24,770 nucleotides of DNA from Bacteroidota bacterium (GTDB lineage Bacteria > Bacteroidota > Bacteroidia > Flavobacteriales > Flavobacteriaceae): positions 1-24,770 of the forward strand of contig SMXJ01000004.1 in NCBI GenBank assembly GCA_004356305.1. The letters are read 5' to 3'. The notes below the pieces were generated by a model. It was given only the letters and a program-made list of their open reading frames with translations. It was not told where the DNA came from and did no database searches. Both the position numbers and the translations under genes were made by a program. Each line of letters opens with the position of its first letter. Within the stretch, counting starts at the first letter, position 1. Of the stretch, positions 16,775 through 24,223 are shown one piece after another.

Positions 16775-16806
16775 AAAAAGACCGACGGAAATGTCGGTCT
16801 TTTTTT
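16775..16806 (+). terminator. Rho-independent terminator after the SGNH lipoprotein gene
   Basis: AAAAAGACCGAC pairs with GTCGGTCTTTTT around the six-base loop GGAAAT, and the downstream arm runs into a T-rich tract. The GC-rich core is seven pairs, extended by A-T pairs. It lies about 40 bp after the stop codon and closes the receptor/lipoprotein operon. Confidence 0.92.
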
Positions 16807-16881
16807 GCCTGTAAAAAATAGCGGGAATTATGGTAAGGACTGAAGGGAGATTTTATTTATCTTTATTCAAAAGAGATCACT

Positions 16882-17226
16882 ATGAAGACCATCCTGAAAA
16901 TTTTATTGACCGCAGTGGCAGTAATTATCTTAGAGTACATTCTTCCCGGTATCACCGTGAAGAGCTATTGGTCGGCCGTACTGGTTGCTGTTGTTTTGAG
17001 TTTACTAAATTTGTTTATCAAGCCCATATTGGTAGTACTTACGTTTCCTATTACCATCGTGACTCTCGGCTTATTTTTATTGGTGATAAATGCTGTAATT
17101 ATAATGATGGCCGCCTATTTTATCGGCGGTTTTACCGTAAAAAATATTTGGTGGGCACTGGCCTTTAGTTTACTCCTTTCATTATTACAATCCATTTTAC
17201 ATTCTCCACTGAAAAAGGAAAAATAA
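16882..17226 (+). CDS. Small four-helix membrane protein, PF04020 (YvlD / 'phage holin family IV')
   Basis: This is a 114-residue integral membrane protein with four predicted hydrophobic helices. The family signature is in the middle: LNLFIKPILVVLTFPITIVT followed by LGLFLLVINA. The C-terminus is short and basic (HSPLKKEK). It belongs to PF04020, often labelled mycobacterial 4-TM phage holin, but no lysin or phage gene is near, so a holin role is not supported here. Bacillus YvlD of the same family is linked to envelope stress. The ATG at 16882 is preceded by AAGAGA. It stands alone between a terminator and the trigger factor promoter. Confidence 0.85.
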   Translation: MKTILKILLTAVAVIILEYILPGITVKSYWSAVLVAVVLSLLNLFIKPILVVLTFPITIVTLGLFLLVINAVIIMMAAYFIGGFTVKNIWWALAFSLLLSLLQSILHSPLKKEK

Positions 17227-17251
17227 CGTATTGGCGGGCGGTTTCTAAAAG

Positions 17252-17283
17252 TTTGTCAGCAAGACTTAAATATCGTATTTTTG
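17252..17283 (+). promoter_or_regulatory. Predicted promoter of the trigger factor-clpPX genes
   Basis: TTTG at 17252-17255 and TATTTTTG at 17276-17283 are separated by exactly 20 bp, a full match to the Bacteroidota housekeeping pattern TTTG-N20-TAnnTTTG. The start codon of tig follows 36 bp after the -7 box. Confidence 0.72.
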
Positions 17284-17319
17284 CATCCCTAAAATAAGAG
17301 GGTTAAATTTTTCAGCAAA

Positions 17320-18639
17320 ATGATTGTTACAAAAAAAGACATCGATAGATTAAACGCAGTGGTTACGGTAGAAATCTCAAAAGATGATTATTCTGAAAAG
17401 GTTAAGACTATTCTGAATAATTATAGAAAAAGCGCCAATATTCCCGGTTTCCGAAAAGGACACGTTCCTATGGGTATGGTTAAAAAACAATATGGGAAAG
17501 CGGTTTTGATTGAGGAAGTGAACAAACTGCTTCAAGAGAATCTTCACAAGTTTTTAACCGAAGAAAAGTTGGATGTTTTAGGAAATCCCTTGCCCAAAAA
17601 CGATACAAATATCGATTGGGATGCGGGAGATTTTTTATTCGAATTTGATCTGGGACTTGCACCGGAATTTGCTGTGGACGTAACAAAAAAAGCTATTACA
17701 CAATACAAAGTGGTTGCCGATACGAAAATGATCGATAATCAGGTTAAGTCGATCCGTAAACAATACGGGAAGCTGATCGCCAAGGATACCGTGACAAAAA
17801 ATGATGAGATTACCGGAACCTTTGTTTCGGATGAAAGAGAGCTGTCGAATAAAACAACATTCGCCATCGAGGTCATCAAGGGGAAAAAACAACTTTCTGC
17901 TCTTATAGGGGCTATGGTTGGAGATACGGTAGTATTGAAAACCAAGGGTCTGTTTAAAGATGATCACGACAACCAAAAGTATTTGGGTGTTTCTCACGAA
18001 GATGCCCACGGATTGGATATAGAGGTATCTATAAAAATTGAGGAAGTAAATACTCGTGAAATGGCAGAATTAGATCAGGATCTATTCGACAAGTTGTTTG
18101 GAGAAGGGGTAATTACTTCCGAAGAACAACTAAAAGAAAGAATTAAGGCAGATGCCGAAAAACAGTTCGAGCAACAAAGCGATCAAAAATTGTTGAACGA
18201 TGTGGTAGAATCTCTTATTGAAAATACAAAATTCGATTTACCATCAGATTTTCTAAGGCGCTGGATTCAAATTTCCGGAGAAAAAGAAATGACCGAAGAA
18301 GAGGCAAAGGAAGAATTTGATAGAAGTGAAAAAGGATTGCGCTACCAATTGATCGAAGGGAAATTGCGGGCGGAAAACAACTTGCAGGTTACATTTGAAG
18401 AGTTGAAAGACCACTCAAAAAATATGATCAAGACACAAATGGCACAATTTGGGCAAATGAATCCGACGGAAGAAGAAGTGGAAGCTATTGTTGCCCGGAT
18501 CATGGGTAATGAAGAAGAAGTAAAACGTCTTAGCGAGCAGTTGAATACGAATAAAATGCTGATATTCTTTAAGGAAAATGCAAAATTGAAGACCAAAGAA
18601 ATTACATACGAGAAGTTCATGAAAGAAGCCTACGCATAA
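17320..18639 (+). CDS. tig: Trigger factor, ribosome-associated chaperone
   Basis: Trigger factor (439 residues) binds at the ribosome exit tunnel and shields new proteins. The N-terminal domain carries the ribosome-docking loop NIPGFRKGHVP (Gly43-Phe44-Arg45). The middle region (about 150-245) corresponds to the FKBP-type peptidyl-prolyl isomerase domain, but it is divergent: in place of the aromatic active-site segments seen in E. coli it has KGKKQLSALIGAMVGD and a short insert with DDHDNQKYLGVSH. Isomerase activity is therefore doubtful. The C-terminal substrate-binding domain starts around DQDLFDKLFGEG and is helical and acidic, as usual. Directly followed by clpP and clpX, the classic conserved order. 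Confidence 0.95.
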   Translation: MIVTKKDIDRLNAVVTVEISKDDYSEKVKTILNNYRKSANIPGFRKGHVPMGMVKKQYGKAVLIEEVNKLLQENLHKFLTEEKLDVLGNPLPKNDTNIDWDAGDFLFEFDLGLAPEFAVDVTKKAITQYKVVADTKMIDNQVKSIRKQYGKLIAKDTVTKNDEITGTFVSDERELSNKTTFAIEVIKGKKQLSALIGAMVGDTVVLKTKGLFKDDHDNQKYLGVSHEDAHGLDIEVSIKIEEVNTREMAELDQDLFDKLFGEGVITSEEQLKERIKADAEKQFEQQSDQKLLNDVVESLIENTKFDLPSDFLRRWIQISGEKEMTEEEAKEEFDRSEKGLRYQLIEGKLRAENNLQVTFEELKDHSKNMIKTQMAQFGQMNPTEEEVEAIVARIMGNEEEVKRLSEQLNTNKMLIFFKENAKLKTKEITYEKFMKEAYA

Positions 18640-18663
18640 TTTCATGATAAAATAGTTACCTTT

Positions 18664-18700
18664 AGGGCGTTAAATGTGATGTTTGGACGCCTTGTTTATT
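18664..18700 (+). terminator. Possible weak terminator or attenuator between tig and clpP
   Basis: GGCGT (18666-18670) can pair with ACGCC (18687-18691) around a 16-base loop, followed by the T-rich TTGTTTATTT. The stem is short, so it may only reduce read-through from tig into clpPX. Confidence 0.3.
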
Positions 18701-18720
18701 TAAAAAAAGATTGATTTTTT

Positions 18721-19395
18721 ATGAATTACGGAAAAGAGTTTAAAAGCTTTGCAACTAAAGACCATGGTATTAGCAGTACTTATTATGATAAAATTATAAG
18801 TAGCATGTACCCTGTGGGTCTGACACCTAATATTATTGAGGAACGTCAAATGAATGTGGTTGCGATGGACGTTTTCTCTCGATTGATGATGGACCGAATC
18901 ATATTTCTTGGAACAGATATCAACGATCAAGTTGCAAATATTGTACAGGCACAATTACTCTTTTTGGAAAGTACCGATGCTTCCAAGGATATTCAGATAT
19001 ATATCAACTCAGCCGGCGGCAGTGTTTATGCCGGATTAGGTATTTATGATACCATGCAGTTTATAAAACCGGATGTTGCTACTATTTGTACGGGTATGGC
19101 TGCTTCTATGGCAGCGGTACTGTTATGTGCAGGTGAAAAAGGAAAGCGCAGCGGGTTGACACATTCTCGAATTATGATCCACCAACCCATGGGTGGTGCT
19201 CAAGGCCAGGCAAGTGATATTGAAATTACGGCCAAAGAGATCATTACATTAAGAAAAGAACTATACGAGATAATTGCAAAACACAGTGGTCAAAAATATG
19301 ACAAGGTCTATGACGATAGTGACCGCGATTACTGGATGAAGGCTGATAAAGCGTTGGAATACGGAATGATCGATGAGATACTTTATCGAGGATAA
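18721..19395 (+). CDS. clpP: ATP-dependent Clp protease proteolytic subunit ClpP
   Basis: ClpP (224 residues) forms the two-ring serine protease chamber fed by ClpX. The catalytic triad is Ser129 in GMAASMAA, His154 in MIHQPMGGAQGQ and Asp203 in DRDYWM, with spacings (25 and 49 residues) equal to those of E. coli ClpP. YINSAGGSVYAGLGIYD forms the substrate-binding strand region. About 30 extra N-terminal residues compared with the mature E. coli enzyme (MNYGKEFKSFATKDHGISS...) probably include a propeptide removed by self-cleavage. It lies 81 bp after tig and 20 bp before clpX, so clpP and clpX are one operon. Confidence 0.97.
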   Translation: MNYGKEFKSFATKDHGISSTYYDKIISSMYPVGLTPNIIEERQMNVVAMDVFSRLMMDRIIFLGTDINDQVANIVQAQLLFLESTDASKDIQIYINSAGGSVYAGLGIYDTMQFIKPDVATICTGMAASMAAVLLCAGEKGKRSGLTHSRIMIHQPMGGAQGQASDIEITAKEIITLRKELYEIIAKHSGQKYDKVYDDSDRDYWMKADKALEYGMIDEILYRG

Positions 19396-19415
19396 AAACT
19401 CAAAGAAGAAGGGTT

Positions 19416-20648
19416 ATGGCAAAGGAAGATTTGGAATGTTCGTTTTGTGGTCGTAAAAAAGCCGAAACCAATTTGCTTATAGCAGGATTGGACGCCCATA
19501 TTTGTGACCGTTGTATAGAACAGGCTCATGGAATAGTGATGGAGGAGGCCTTGCATTCTACCAATACCGAATTGACCAAGGAAATGATGCTGAAAAAGCC
19601 AAAAGCCATTAAAGAGTTTTTGGACGATTATATTATAGGTCAGGAAAAAAGTAAGAAAATAATGTCTGTCGCAGTATATAATCACTATAAACGATTACTG
19701 CAACCCAAAAGTGATGATGATATTGAAATAGAAAAGAGTAATATCATCATTGTAGGTGAAACCGGAACCGGAAAAACACTGTTAGCGAAAACGATTTCCC
19801 GTATGCTAAATGTACCTTTGGCTATAGTCGATGCTACTGTACTTACAGAAGCAGGCTATGTAGGAGAAGATGTGGAAAGTATTTTAACACGCTTATTGCA
19901 GGCCGCAGATTATAATTTGGAAAAGGCGGAGAGTGGTATCGTTTTTATCGATGAAATAGACAAAATAGCACGAAAGAGCGATAATCCTTCCATTACTCGC
20001 GATGTGAGTGGAGAAGGAGTTCAGCAGGCTTTATTGAAGTTACTCGAAGGTACGGTAGTCAATGTGCCGCCTAAAGGGGGTCGTAAACATCCGGATCAAA
20101 AATTTATTGAAGTAAATACGGAAAACATTCTCTTCATCGCAGGAGGAGCTTTTCACGGAATTGAGCGCCACATATCTAAAAGATTGAATATGCAGGCTGT
20201 TGGATTTAGTGCGTCCAAAAATGATACTATTTTGGATCGTGGTAATATCCTAAAGTATATCATCCCGAAAGATCTAAAGGATTATGGATTGATCCCGGAG
20301 ATTATCGGACGTTTGCCGGTGTTAACCCATATGGACCCATTGGACAAAGGAACACTTCGTTCCATCTTAACAGAACCAAAAAATGCTATCATCAAGCAAT
20401 ACAAAAAATTGTTTGCTATGGATGATATCGATTTCGTGATTACCGAAGAAGCATTGGATTTTATCGTCACTCAGGCAGTAGATTATAAACTGGGAGCGAG
20501 AGGATTGCGGTCTCTTTGTGAAGCTGTACTAACAGATGCGATGTTCGAATTGCCAAGTACCGAAATTCGTAAACTATATGTTACAAGGGAATATGCCGAA
20601 GAGAAACTGAGTAAATCTACCATTAAAAAGTTAAAAGCGGTTTCTTAA
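19416..20648 (+). CDS. clpX: ATP-dependent Clp protease ATP-binding subunit ClpX
   Basis: ClpX (410 residues) is the AAA+ unfoldase that feeds tagged proteins to ClpP. The N-terminal zinc-binding domain has Cys8, Cys11, Cys30 and Cys33. The AAA+ domain has Walker A GETGTGKT (114-121), Walker B VFIDEIDKI, the pore loop GYVGED and the RKH loop GGRKHPDQ. Sensor II and the small domain end with KLGARGLRSLCEAVL. The loop that docks on ClpP, IGF in E. coli, reads VGF here (262-264, in QAVGFSASKND), and the following loop is shorter. It is immediately after clpP and ends at a strong bidirectional terminator. Confidence 0.98.
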   Translation: MAKEDLECSFCGRKKAETNLLIAGLDAHICDRCIEQAHGIVMEEALHSTNTELTKEMMLKKPKAIKEFLDDYIIGQEKSKKIMSVAVYNHYKRLLQPKSDDDIEIEKSNIIIVGETGTGKTLLAKTISRMLNVPLAIVDATVLTEAGYVGEDVESILTRLLQAADYNLEKAESGIVFIDEIDKIARKSDNPSITRDVSGEGVQQALLKLLEGTVVNVPPKGGRKHPDQKFIEVNTENILFIAGGAFHGIERHISKRLNMQAVGFSASKNDTILDRGNILKYIIPKDLKDYGLIPEIIGRLPVLTHMDPLDKGTLRSILTEPKNAIIKQYKKLFAMDDIDFVITEEALDFIVTQAVDYKLGARGLRSLCEAVLTDAMFELPSTEIRKLYVTREYAEEKLSKSTIKKLKAVS

Positions 20649-20661
20649 AAATTTGATTGCA

Positions 20662-20704
20662 ATAAAAATAGCCTCGGTGATATTAGTATCCCGAGGCTGT
20701 TTCT
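20662..20704. terminator. Bidirectional terminator between clpX and the small lipoprotein gene
   Basis: AGCCTCGG (20670-20677) pairs with CCGAGGCT (20691-20698); the stem continues inward past one bulged base with GATA/TATC around the four-base loop TTAG. The plus-strand side is followed by GTTTCT, the minus-strand side by ATTTTTATT, so it can end transcripts of the two convergent genes. Confidence 0.88.
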
Positions 20705-20730
20705 ATGACCTAAATTAAGAAAACATAAAA

Positions 20731-20928
20731 CTATGGTGTTGCAATAACAATTTTGCATTTTTTGTTTGCGATCTTTTGTTGCATCAGTTCCTTTTTATTC
20801 TTTAAGGTATATGCTACTTTCTGTTCCTCCTTATCCTGAATTGATCGGGGTGCTGCACAAGATGTGAACGCCGCTGCCAAGACTAAGATAAGAATAAGTG
20901 TTACGATTATATATTTAATTGTTTTCAT
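20731..20928 (-). CDS. Small predicted lipoprotein, 65 residues
   Basis: This is a 65-residue protein with a lipoprotein signal: basic MKTIKYII, a long hydrophobic stretch (VTLILILVLAAA) and a lipobox FTSC with Cys24 as the lipid-modified residue. The mature part is about 40 residues (CAAPRSIQDKEEQKVA...), rich in Lys, Gln and Glu and without known motifs. I recognise no family. It is supported as a real gene by its own promoter match (TTTG-N20-TATGTTTG on the minus strand), the complete lipobox and the terminator behind it. It is likely membrane-anchored and faces the periplasm; no function can be given. Confidence 0.72.
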   Translation of the reverse strand: MKTIKYIIVTLILILVLAAAFTSCAAPRSIQDKEEQKVAYTLKNKKELMQQKIANKKCKIVIATP

Positions 20929-20956
20929 TACAGCCCCATTTGTAAGTTAGATATCT

Positions 20957-20988
20957 CAAACATACGTAGTAAGAAAAGTACTACCAAA
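20957..20988 (-). promoter_or_regulatory. Predicted promoter of the small lipoprotein with an inverted repeat in the spacer
   Basis: On the minus strand, TTTG (20988-20985), a 20-bp spacer and TATGTTTG (20964-20957) match the Bacteroidota promoter consensus completely. The spacer is almost filled by the inverted repeat GTAGTA-N7-TACTAC (20966-20984), a possible operator. The ATG lies about 29 bp further on. Confidence 0.65.
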
Positions 20989-21169
20989 AATTTTAGTTAA
21001 ACATATAGGAAAATTCGTTGAAATACACGAGAAATATAAAGTATCGACTAAGTGTTGTGAATCATCGATTTACAACGGTTTATTTGTCGGTAAAACCGGC
21101 TGTTTATCGATAAGGACGATCATTCAAACAGGTGAATGGATTCAAATATGACCTCTTTAATGGAAGAAA

Positions 21170-22684
21170 TTATTTATTTAAAGCGAGTAATTCTTCAAGA
21201 TATTCACGTGTATTGCAGAGTCTCGGAACTTTGTGCTGTCCTCCAAGCTGGTCTTTGTCCTTGAGCCAGTCGTAGAACAATCTTTTTCGACCTAAATGAA
21301 TCGTAGGGGCAATAAGTGTAGTGTCGTTATATCGTTTCGCCTCATAATCGCTGTTGACTTCTTGCAGGGACCGATCCAGTAATTCTGAAAACCGCTCAAA
21401 ATCGGTGGGTGGAGTTTTAAATTCGATGATCCATTCGTGAGATCCTTTCTCTCTTCCTTCCATAAAAATAGGAGCGGCTGTATAATCCACAATTTCAGAT
21501 TGTGTGAGTTGGGATGTTTTCTTTAGCGCCGCTTCCGCATTCTCGATGATCAATTCCTCACCGAAAGCATTAATGTAGTGTTTGGTACGGCCTGTGACTT
21601 TAATGCGATGAGGGCCTATTGAGGTAAAACGGACCGTGTCTCCTATTTTGTATCGCCACAACCCGGCATTGGTCGTTATGACGATGGCATAGTTTTTCCC
21701 TTCTTCTACTTCGGCTAGTGGAATGATCTTTTCTGAAGGTGAACCATAACCATCCATAGGAATAAATTCGTAAAAAATTCCATAGTCGAGCATCAACAGT
21801 AATTCTTTATTGGCATTACGATCTTGTATGGCGAAAAATCCTTCCGAAGCATTATAAATTTCATAATACCTAAAATCTTCTTTGGGCAATAATTTATTGT
21901 ACTGTTCGATGTAGGGATCAAAACTCACCCCTCCGTGAAAATAGACTTCAACATTGGGCCAAATCTCGAACAGATTGTTTTTTCCGGTAGTTTCCAGCAC
22001 ATTATTGAGTAAGACCAACATCCAGGATGGAACACCGGTAAGACTTGTCACATTTTCTTTGATACTCTCGTCTACGATAACTTGCATTTTGTTTTCCCAA
22101 TCAGGCATCAAAGATATCTCACTGTTGGGAGTGCTGCTGAATTCTGCCCAAAACGGCAGATTATCGATCAATATGGCCGAAAGATCACCAAAAGCGGTTC
22201 CATTTTCCTTGTAGAGCTCCTTGCTGCCACCCAGCCTCAGACTTTTTCCTAAAAACAGCTGTGCATCCGGATTGTTATTGAGATACATACATAGCAGGTC
22301 TTTACTCCCCGCATAGTGACAGTCCTCCAGCGATTCTTCACTAACCGGAATAAATTTACTCTTAGAGTTGGTCGTCCCGCTCGATTTGGCAAACCATTTA
22401 ATGGGCTTAGGCCAGAAGATATTGTTTTCACCCCGCCTGGACCGTTCGATATCATGGGCGATGTTCTCGTATTTGGTGACGGGTACTCTTTCGATAAAAT
22501 CACGATAATTTTTAATGGATGCGAAGTCGTATTGAATGCCGATCTCGGTATTTTTAGCCTGTTGTATCAGTTGCTGAAGTAATTCCTCCTGTACTTCGAT
22601 AGGGTATTTTAAAAACAGTTCGATCTGGTGAAACCGTTTTTTTAAAAACCAGGAAGCAACGGAATTTACTAAGGGAATTGGCAT
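21170..22684 (-). CDS. GH3-family adenylating enzyme (GH3 auxin-responsive promoter family)
   Basis: This is a 504-residue protein of the GH3 family, acyl-adenylating enzymes of the ANL fold that, in plants, join acids such as jasmonate or auxin to amino acids. Here the ATP-binding segment is KSSGTTNSKSKFIP (SSGTT 101-105). YNASEGFFAIQD (277-288) and the GLWRYKIGDTVRF block (341-353) are the other two nucleotide-binding motifs, and a C-terminal lid begins near GRTKHYINAFGEELI. All three core motifs are intact, so activation of an acid with ATP is expected. The acid and acceptor in bacteria are unknown. It stands between the small lipoprotein and a divergent DUF2797 gene with only 45 bp upstream, which must hold both promoters. 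Confidence 0.92.
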   Translation of the reverse strand: MPIPLVNSVASWFLKKRFHQIELFLKYPIEVQEELLQQLIQQAKNTEIGIQYDFASIKNYRDFIERVPVTKYENIAHDIERSRRGENNIFWPKPIKWFAKSSGTTNSKSKFIPVSEESLEDCHYAGSKDLLCMYLNNNPDAQLFLGKSLRLGGSKELYKENGTAFGDLSAILIDNLPFWAEFSSTPNSEISLMPDWENKMQVIVDESIKENVTSLTGVPSWMLVLLNNVLETTGKNNLFEIWPNVEVYFHGGVSFDPYIEQYNKLLPKEDFRYYEIYNASEGFFAIQDRNANKELLLMLDYGIFYEFIPMDGYGSPSEKIIPLAEVEEGKNYAIVITTNAGLWRYKIGDTVRFTSIGPHRIKVTGRTKHYINAFGEELIIENAEAALKKTSQLTQSEIVDYTAAPIFMEGREKGSHEWIIEFKTPPTDFERFSELLDRSLQEVNSDYEAKRYNDTTLIAPTIHLGRKRLFYDWLKDKDQLGGQHKVPRLCNTREYLEELLALNK

Positions 22685-22729
22685 ATTTTTGACCTATCTT
22701 TATATCGTAAAAATAGCAATTTTATCCTT

Positions 22730-23527
22730 ATGTATTACGAAGGAGTCCTCACAAAGATGCAGACTGAGAATGGGAATCCAATTCAGTATTACCTGGTTTT
22801 TGAAAATGACTTTTTGAATGTAAATCAACTTCTCGATAAAACGATCACTATTAGTTTTGTTGGATTTCAATGCTTGAATTGTGGGTTATCTAAGAAGATC
22901 TTCAGGCAAGGCTTCTGCTACGACTGTTTTTATGAAATTCCCCAAGCTGCAGATTGGATAATTCGCCCCGAGTTGAGCAAGGCACATTTGGAGAAGGAAG
23001 ATCGCGATCTGGAATATGAAAAGAAAATACAATTGCAACCACACATTGTTTATTTGGCCAACAGCAGCAATGTAAAAGTAGGGGTAACACGTAAAAACCA
23101 ATTGCCCACTCGATGGATCGATCAAGGAGCCCACGAAGCGATCGAGATCGTTGAAACTCCAAACCGTTATTTAGCTGGTATCACAGAGGTTGCCCTGAAA
23201 GAGCATGTGAGTGATAAGACCAATTGGCGAACCATGTTAAAAAACGAAATAAAGGATGAAGATCTAATCGATTGGCGTTCAAAATTGAAAGAATTCATTC
23301 CGGAAGAGGCTTTAGAGTATTTTATCGAAAACAACACGGAAACGCATTTGGAATTTCCGGTATTGCAATATCCGGAGAAGCCTAAAAGTCTGAACCTCGA
23401 TAAAACACCGAATTATGAGGGAAAGTTAAAAGGAATCAAAGGGCAGTATTTCATTTTTGAAGATAATACGGTCTTCAATATAAGAAGTAACGAAGGTTAT
23501 ATAGTGCGTATCGAGCTTAAGCTATAA
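22730..23527 (+). CDS. DUF2797 protein: zinc knuckle plus GIY-YIG-like segment
   Basis: This is a 265-residue soluble protein of the DUF2797 family. It has a four-cysteine metal site, CLNCG (Cys48, Cys51) and CYDC (Cys63, Cys66). Further on, HIVYLANSSNVKVGVTRKNQ (about 105-124) resembles the paired motif of GIY-YIG nucleases (here IVYLA...KVGVT), followed by RW and a Glu (Glu153) in GITEVALKEHV that could correspond to the nuclease's metal-binding acid. The first 40 and last 60 residues form beta-rich segments. The activity is unproven: a nucleic-acid-binding or nuclease-like role is inference. It is divergent from GH3 (45 bp) and its last 11 bp overlap the end of the convergent LysE gene. 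Confidence 0.82.
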   Translation: MYYEGVLTKMQTENGNPIQYYLVFENDFLNVNQLLDKTITISFVGFQCLNCGLSKKIFRQGFCYDCFYEIPQAADWIIRPELSKAHLEKEDRDLEYEKKIQLQPHIVYLANSSNVKVGVTRKNQLPTRWIDQGAHEAIEIVETPNRYLAGITEVALKEHVSDKTNWRTMLKNEIKDEDLIDWRSKLKEFIPEEALEYFIENNTETHLEFPVLQYPEKPKSLNLDKTPNYEGKLKGIKGQYFIFEDNTVFNIRSNEGYIVRIELKL

Positions 23528-24149
23528 TGAATCGAAAACCTTGTAGGACCCCAACCAGGACCAAGGCAATACCTACGAAAATGTCTTTTTTTGAACTACT
23601 CTCATCTTTGTTCTTTTCCAATTTTACACCCCATTTTCCATAGAAATAAAGCGTGAGAACTTTTCCTAAATACACCCCGGTAAAAAATAATAGAAGAGTG
23701 AGCAAAGGGCTCATATCGGATACCTTCAAAACATATTTATGGATGATAGTAAACGCCAATACCCAGAAGATCAACACCGGAGGATTGAGGAATGCCAACA
23801 GGAATCCAGTTAAAAATTTAGGTATCTTGATTTTTTTTACTGACCTATTTTTCGATTTAATATTGAATGTATTTCGCAGCAAAAAGAAAGTACCGATTGA
23901 AATAAAAAGCACAAATATCGTGATTTGCACCCAAGGATTGTCCTTAAAATAATCTGAAAAATTCATCGCGCAATGAAGTGCAATTAAAGACAGCAACACT
24001 TCGCCTATTCCGGCACCCAAAACAACAAATAGCGCTTTTCTAAGGGTACCGTTGATGGTTGTGTTCACCACTACAATATTAGCCGCTCCCGGAGGAACCG
24101 CAGCAATGACAGCTGCAGCAAATCCAATAAATAAATATAATAATGCCAT
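23517..24149 (-). CDS. LysE-family membrane exporter
   Basis: This 210-residue inner-membrane protein has about six hydrophobic helices. It carries the LysE/RhtB family pattern: an N-terminal AAVIAAVPPGAANIVVVNTT with the characteristic Pro-Gly, a GAGIGEVLLSLIALHCAM helix and a mid-protein FLTGFLLAFLNPPVLIFWV. This family exports amino acids and similar small molecules; the substrate is not deducible. ATG at 24149 is preferred to the TTG one codon earlier. It converges on DUF2797 with an 11-bp overlap of the two coding ends, leaving no room for a terminator between them. About 75 bp upstream lies the end of the AsmA-like gene on the same strand, so they may be co-transcribed. Confidence 0.88.
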   Translation of the reverse strand: MALLYLFIGFAAAVIAAVPPGAANIVVVNTTINGTLRKALFVVLGAGIGEVLLSLIALHCAMNFSDYFKDNPWVQITIFVLFISIGTFFLLRNTFNIKSKNRSVKKIKIPKFLTGFLLAFLNPPVLIFWVLAFTIIHKYVLKVSDMSPLLTLLLFFTGVYLGKVLTLYFYGKWGVKLEKNKDESSSKKDIFVGIALVLVGVLQGFRFIIA

Positions 24150-24223
24150 CAAAAATTAGTACGTCCTGAAAGCGGATAGCTTACAAAATAAAATGTAAAC
24201 CAAGTGACTAATTTCATCGATAC

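Noticed and set aside
16830..17168. Overlapping plus-strand frame of 112 codons across the four-helix membrane protein
   Set aside because: The other frame has the clear PF04020 motif; this one is Arg/Tyr-rich with no recognisable fold.
16882..17226. Holin of a prophage
   Set aside because: No lysin, structural or integrase gene is nearby; the family also includes chromosomal envelope proteins.
17635..18009. Minus-strand open frame of 124 codons inside trigger factor
   Set aside because: It lies wholly antisense to a confidently identified gene and has no motif.
21060..21110. CGGT/ACCG-containing hairpins downstream of the GH3 gene as its terminator
   Set aside because: Stems are only four to six pairs and lack a following T-run on the minus strand.
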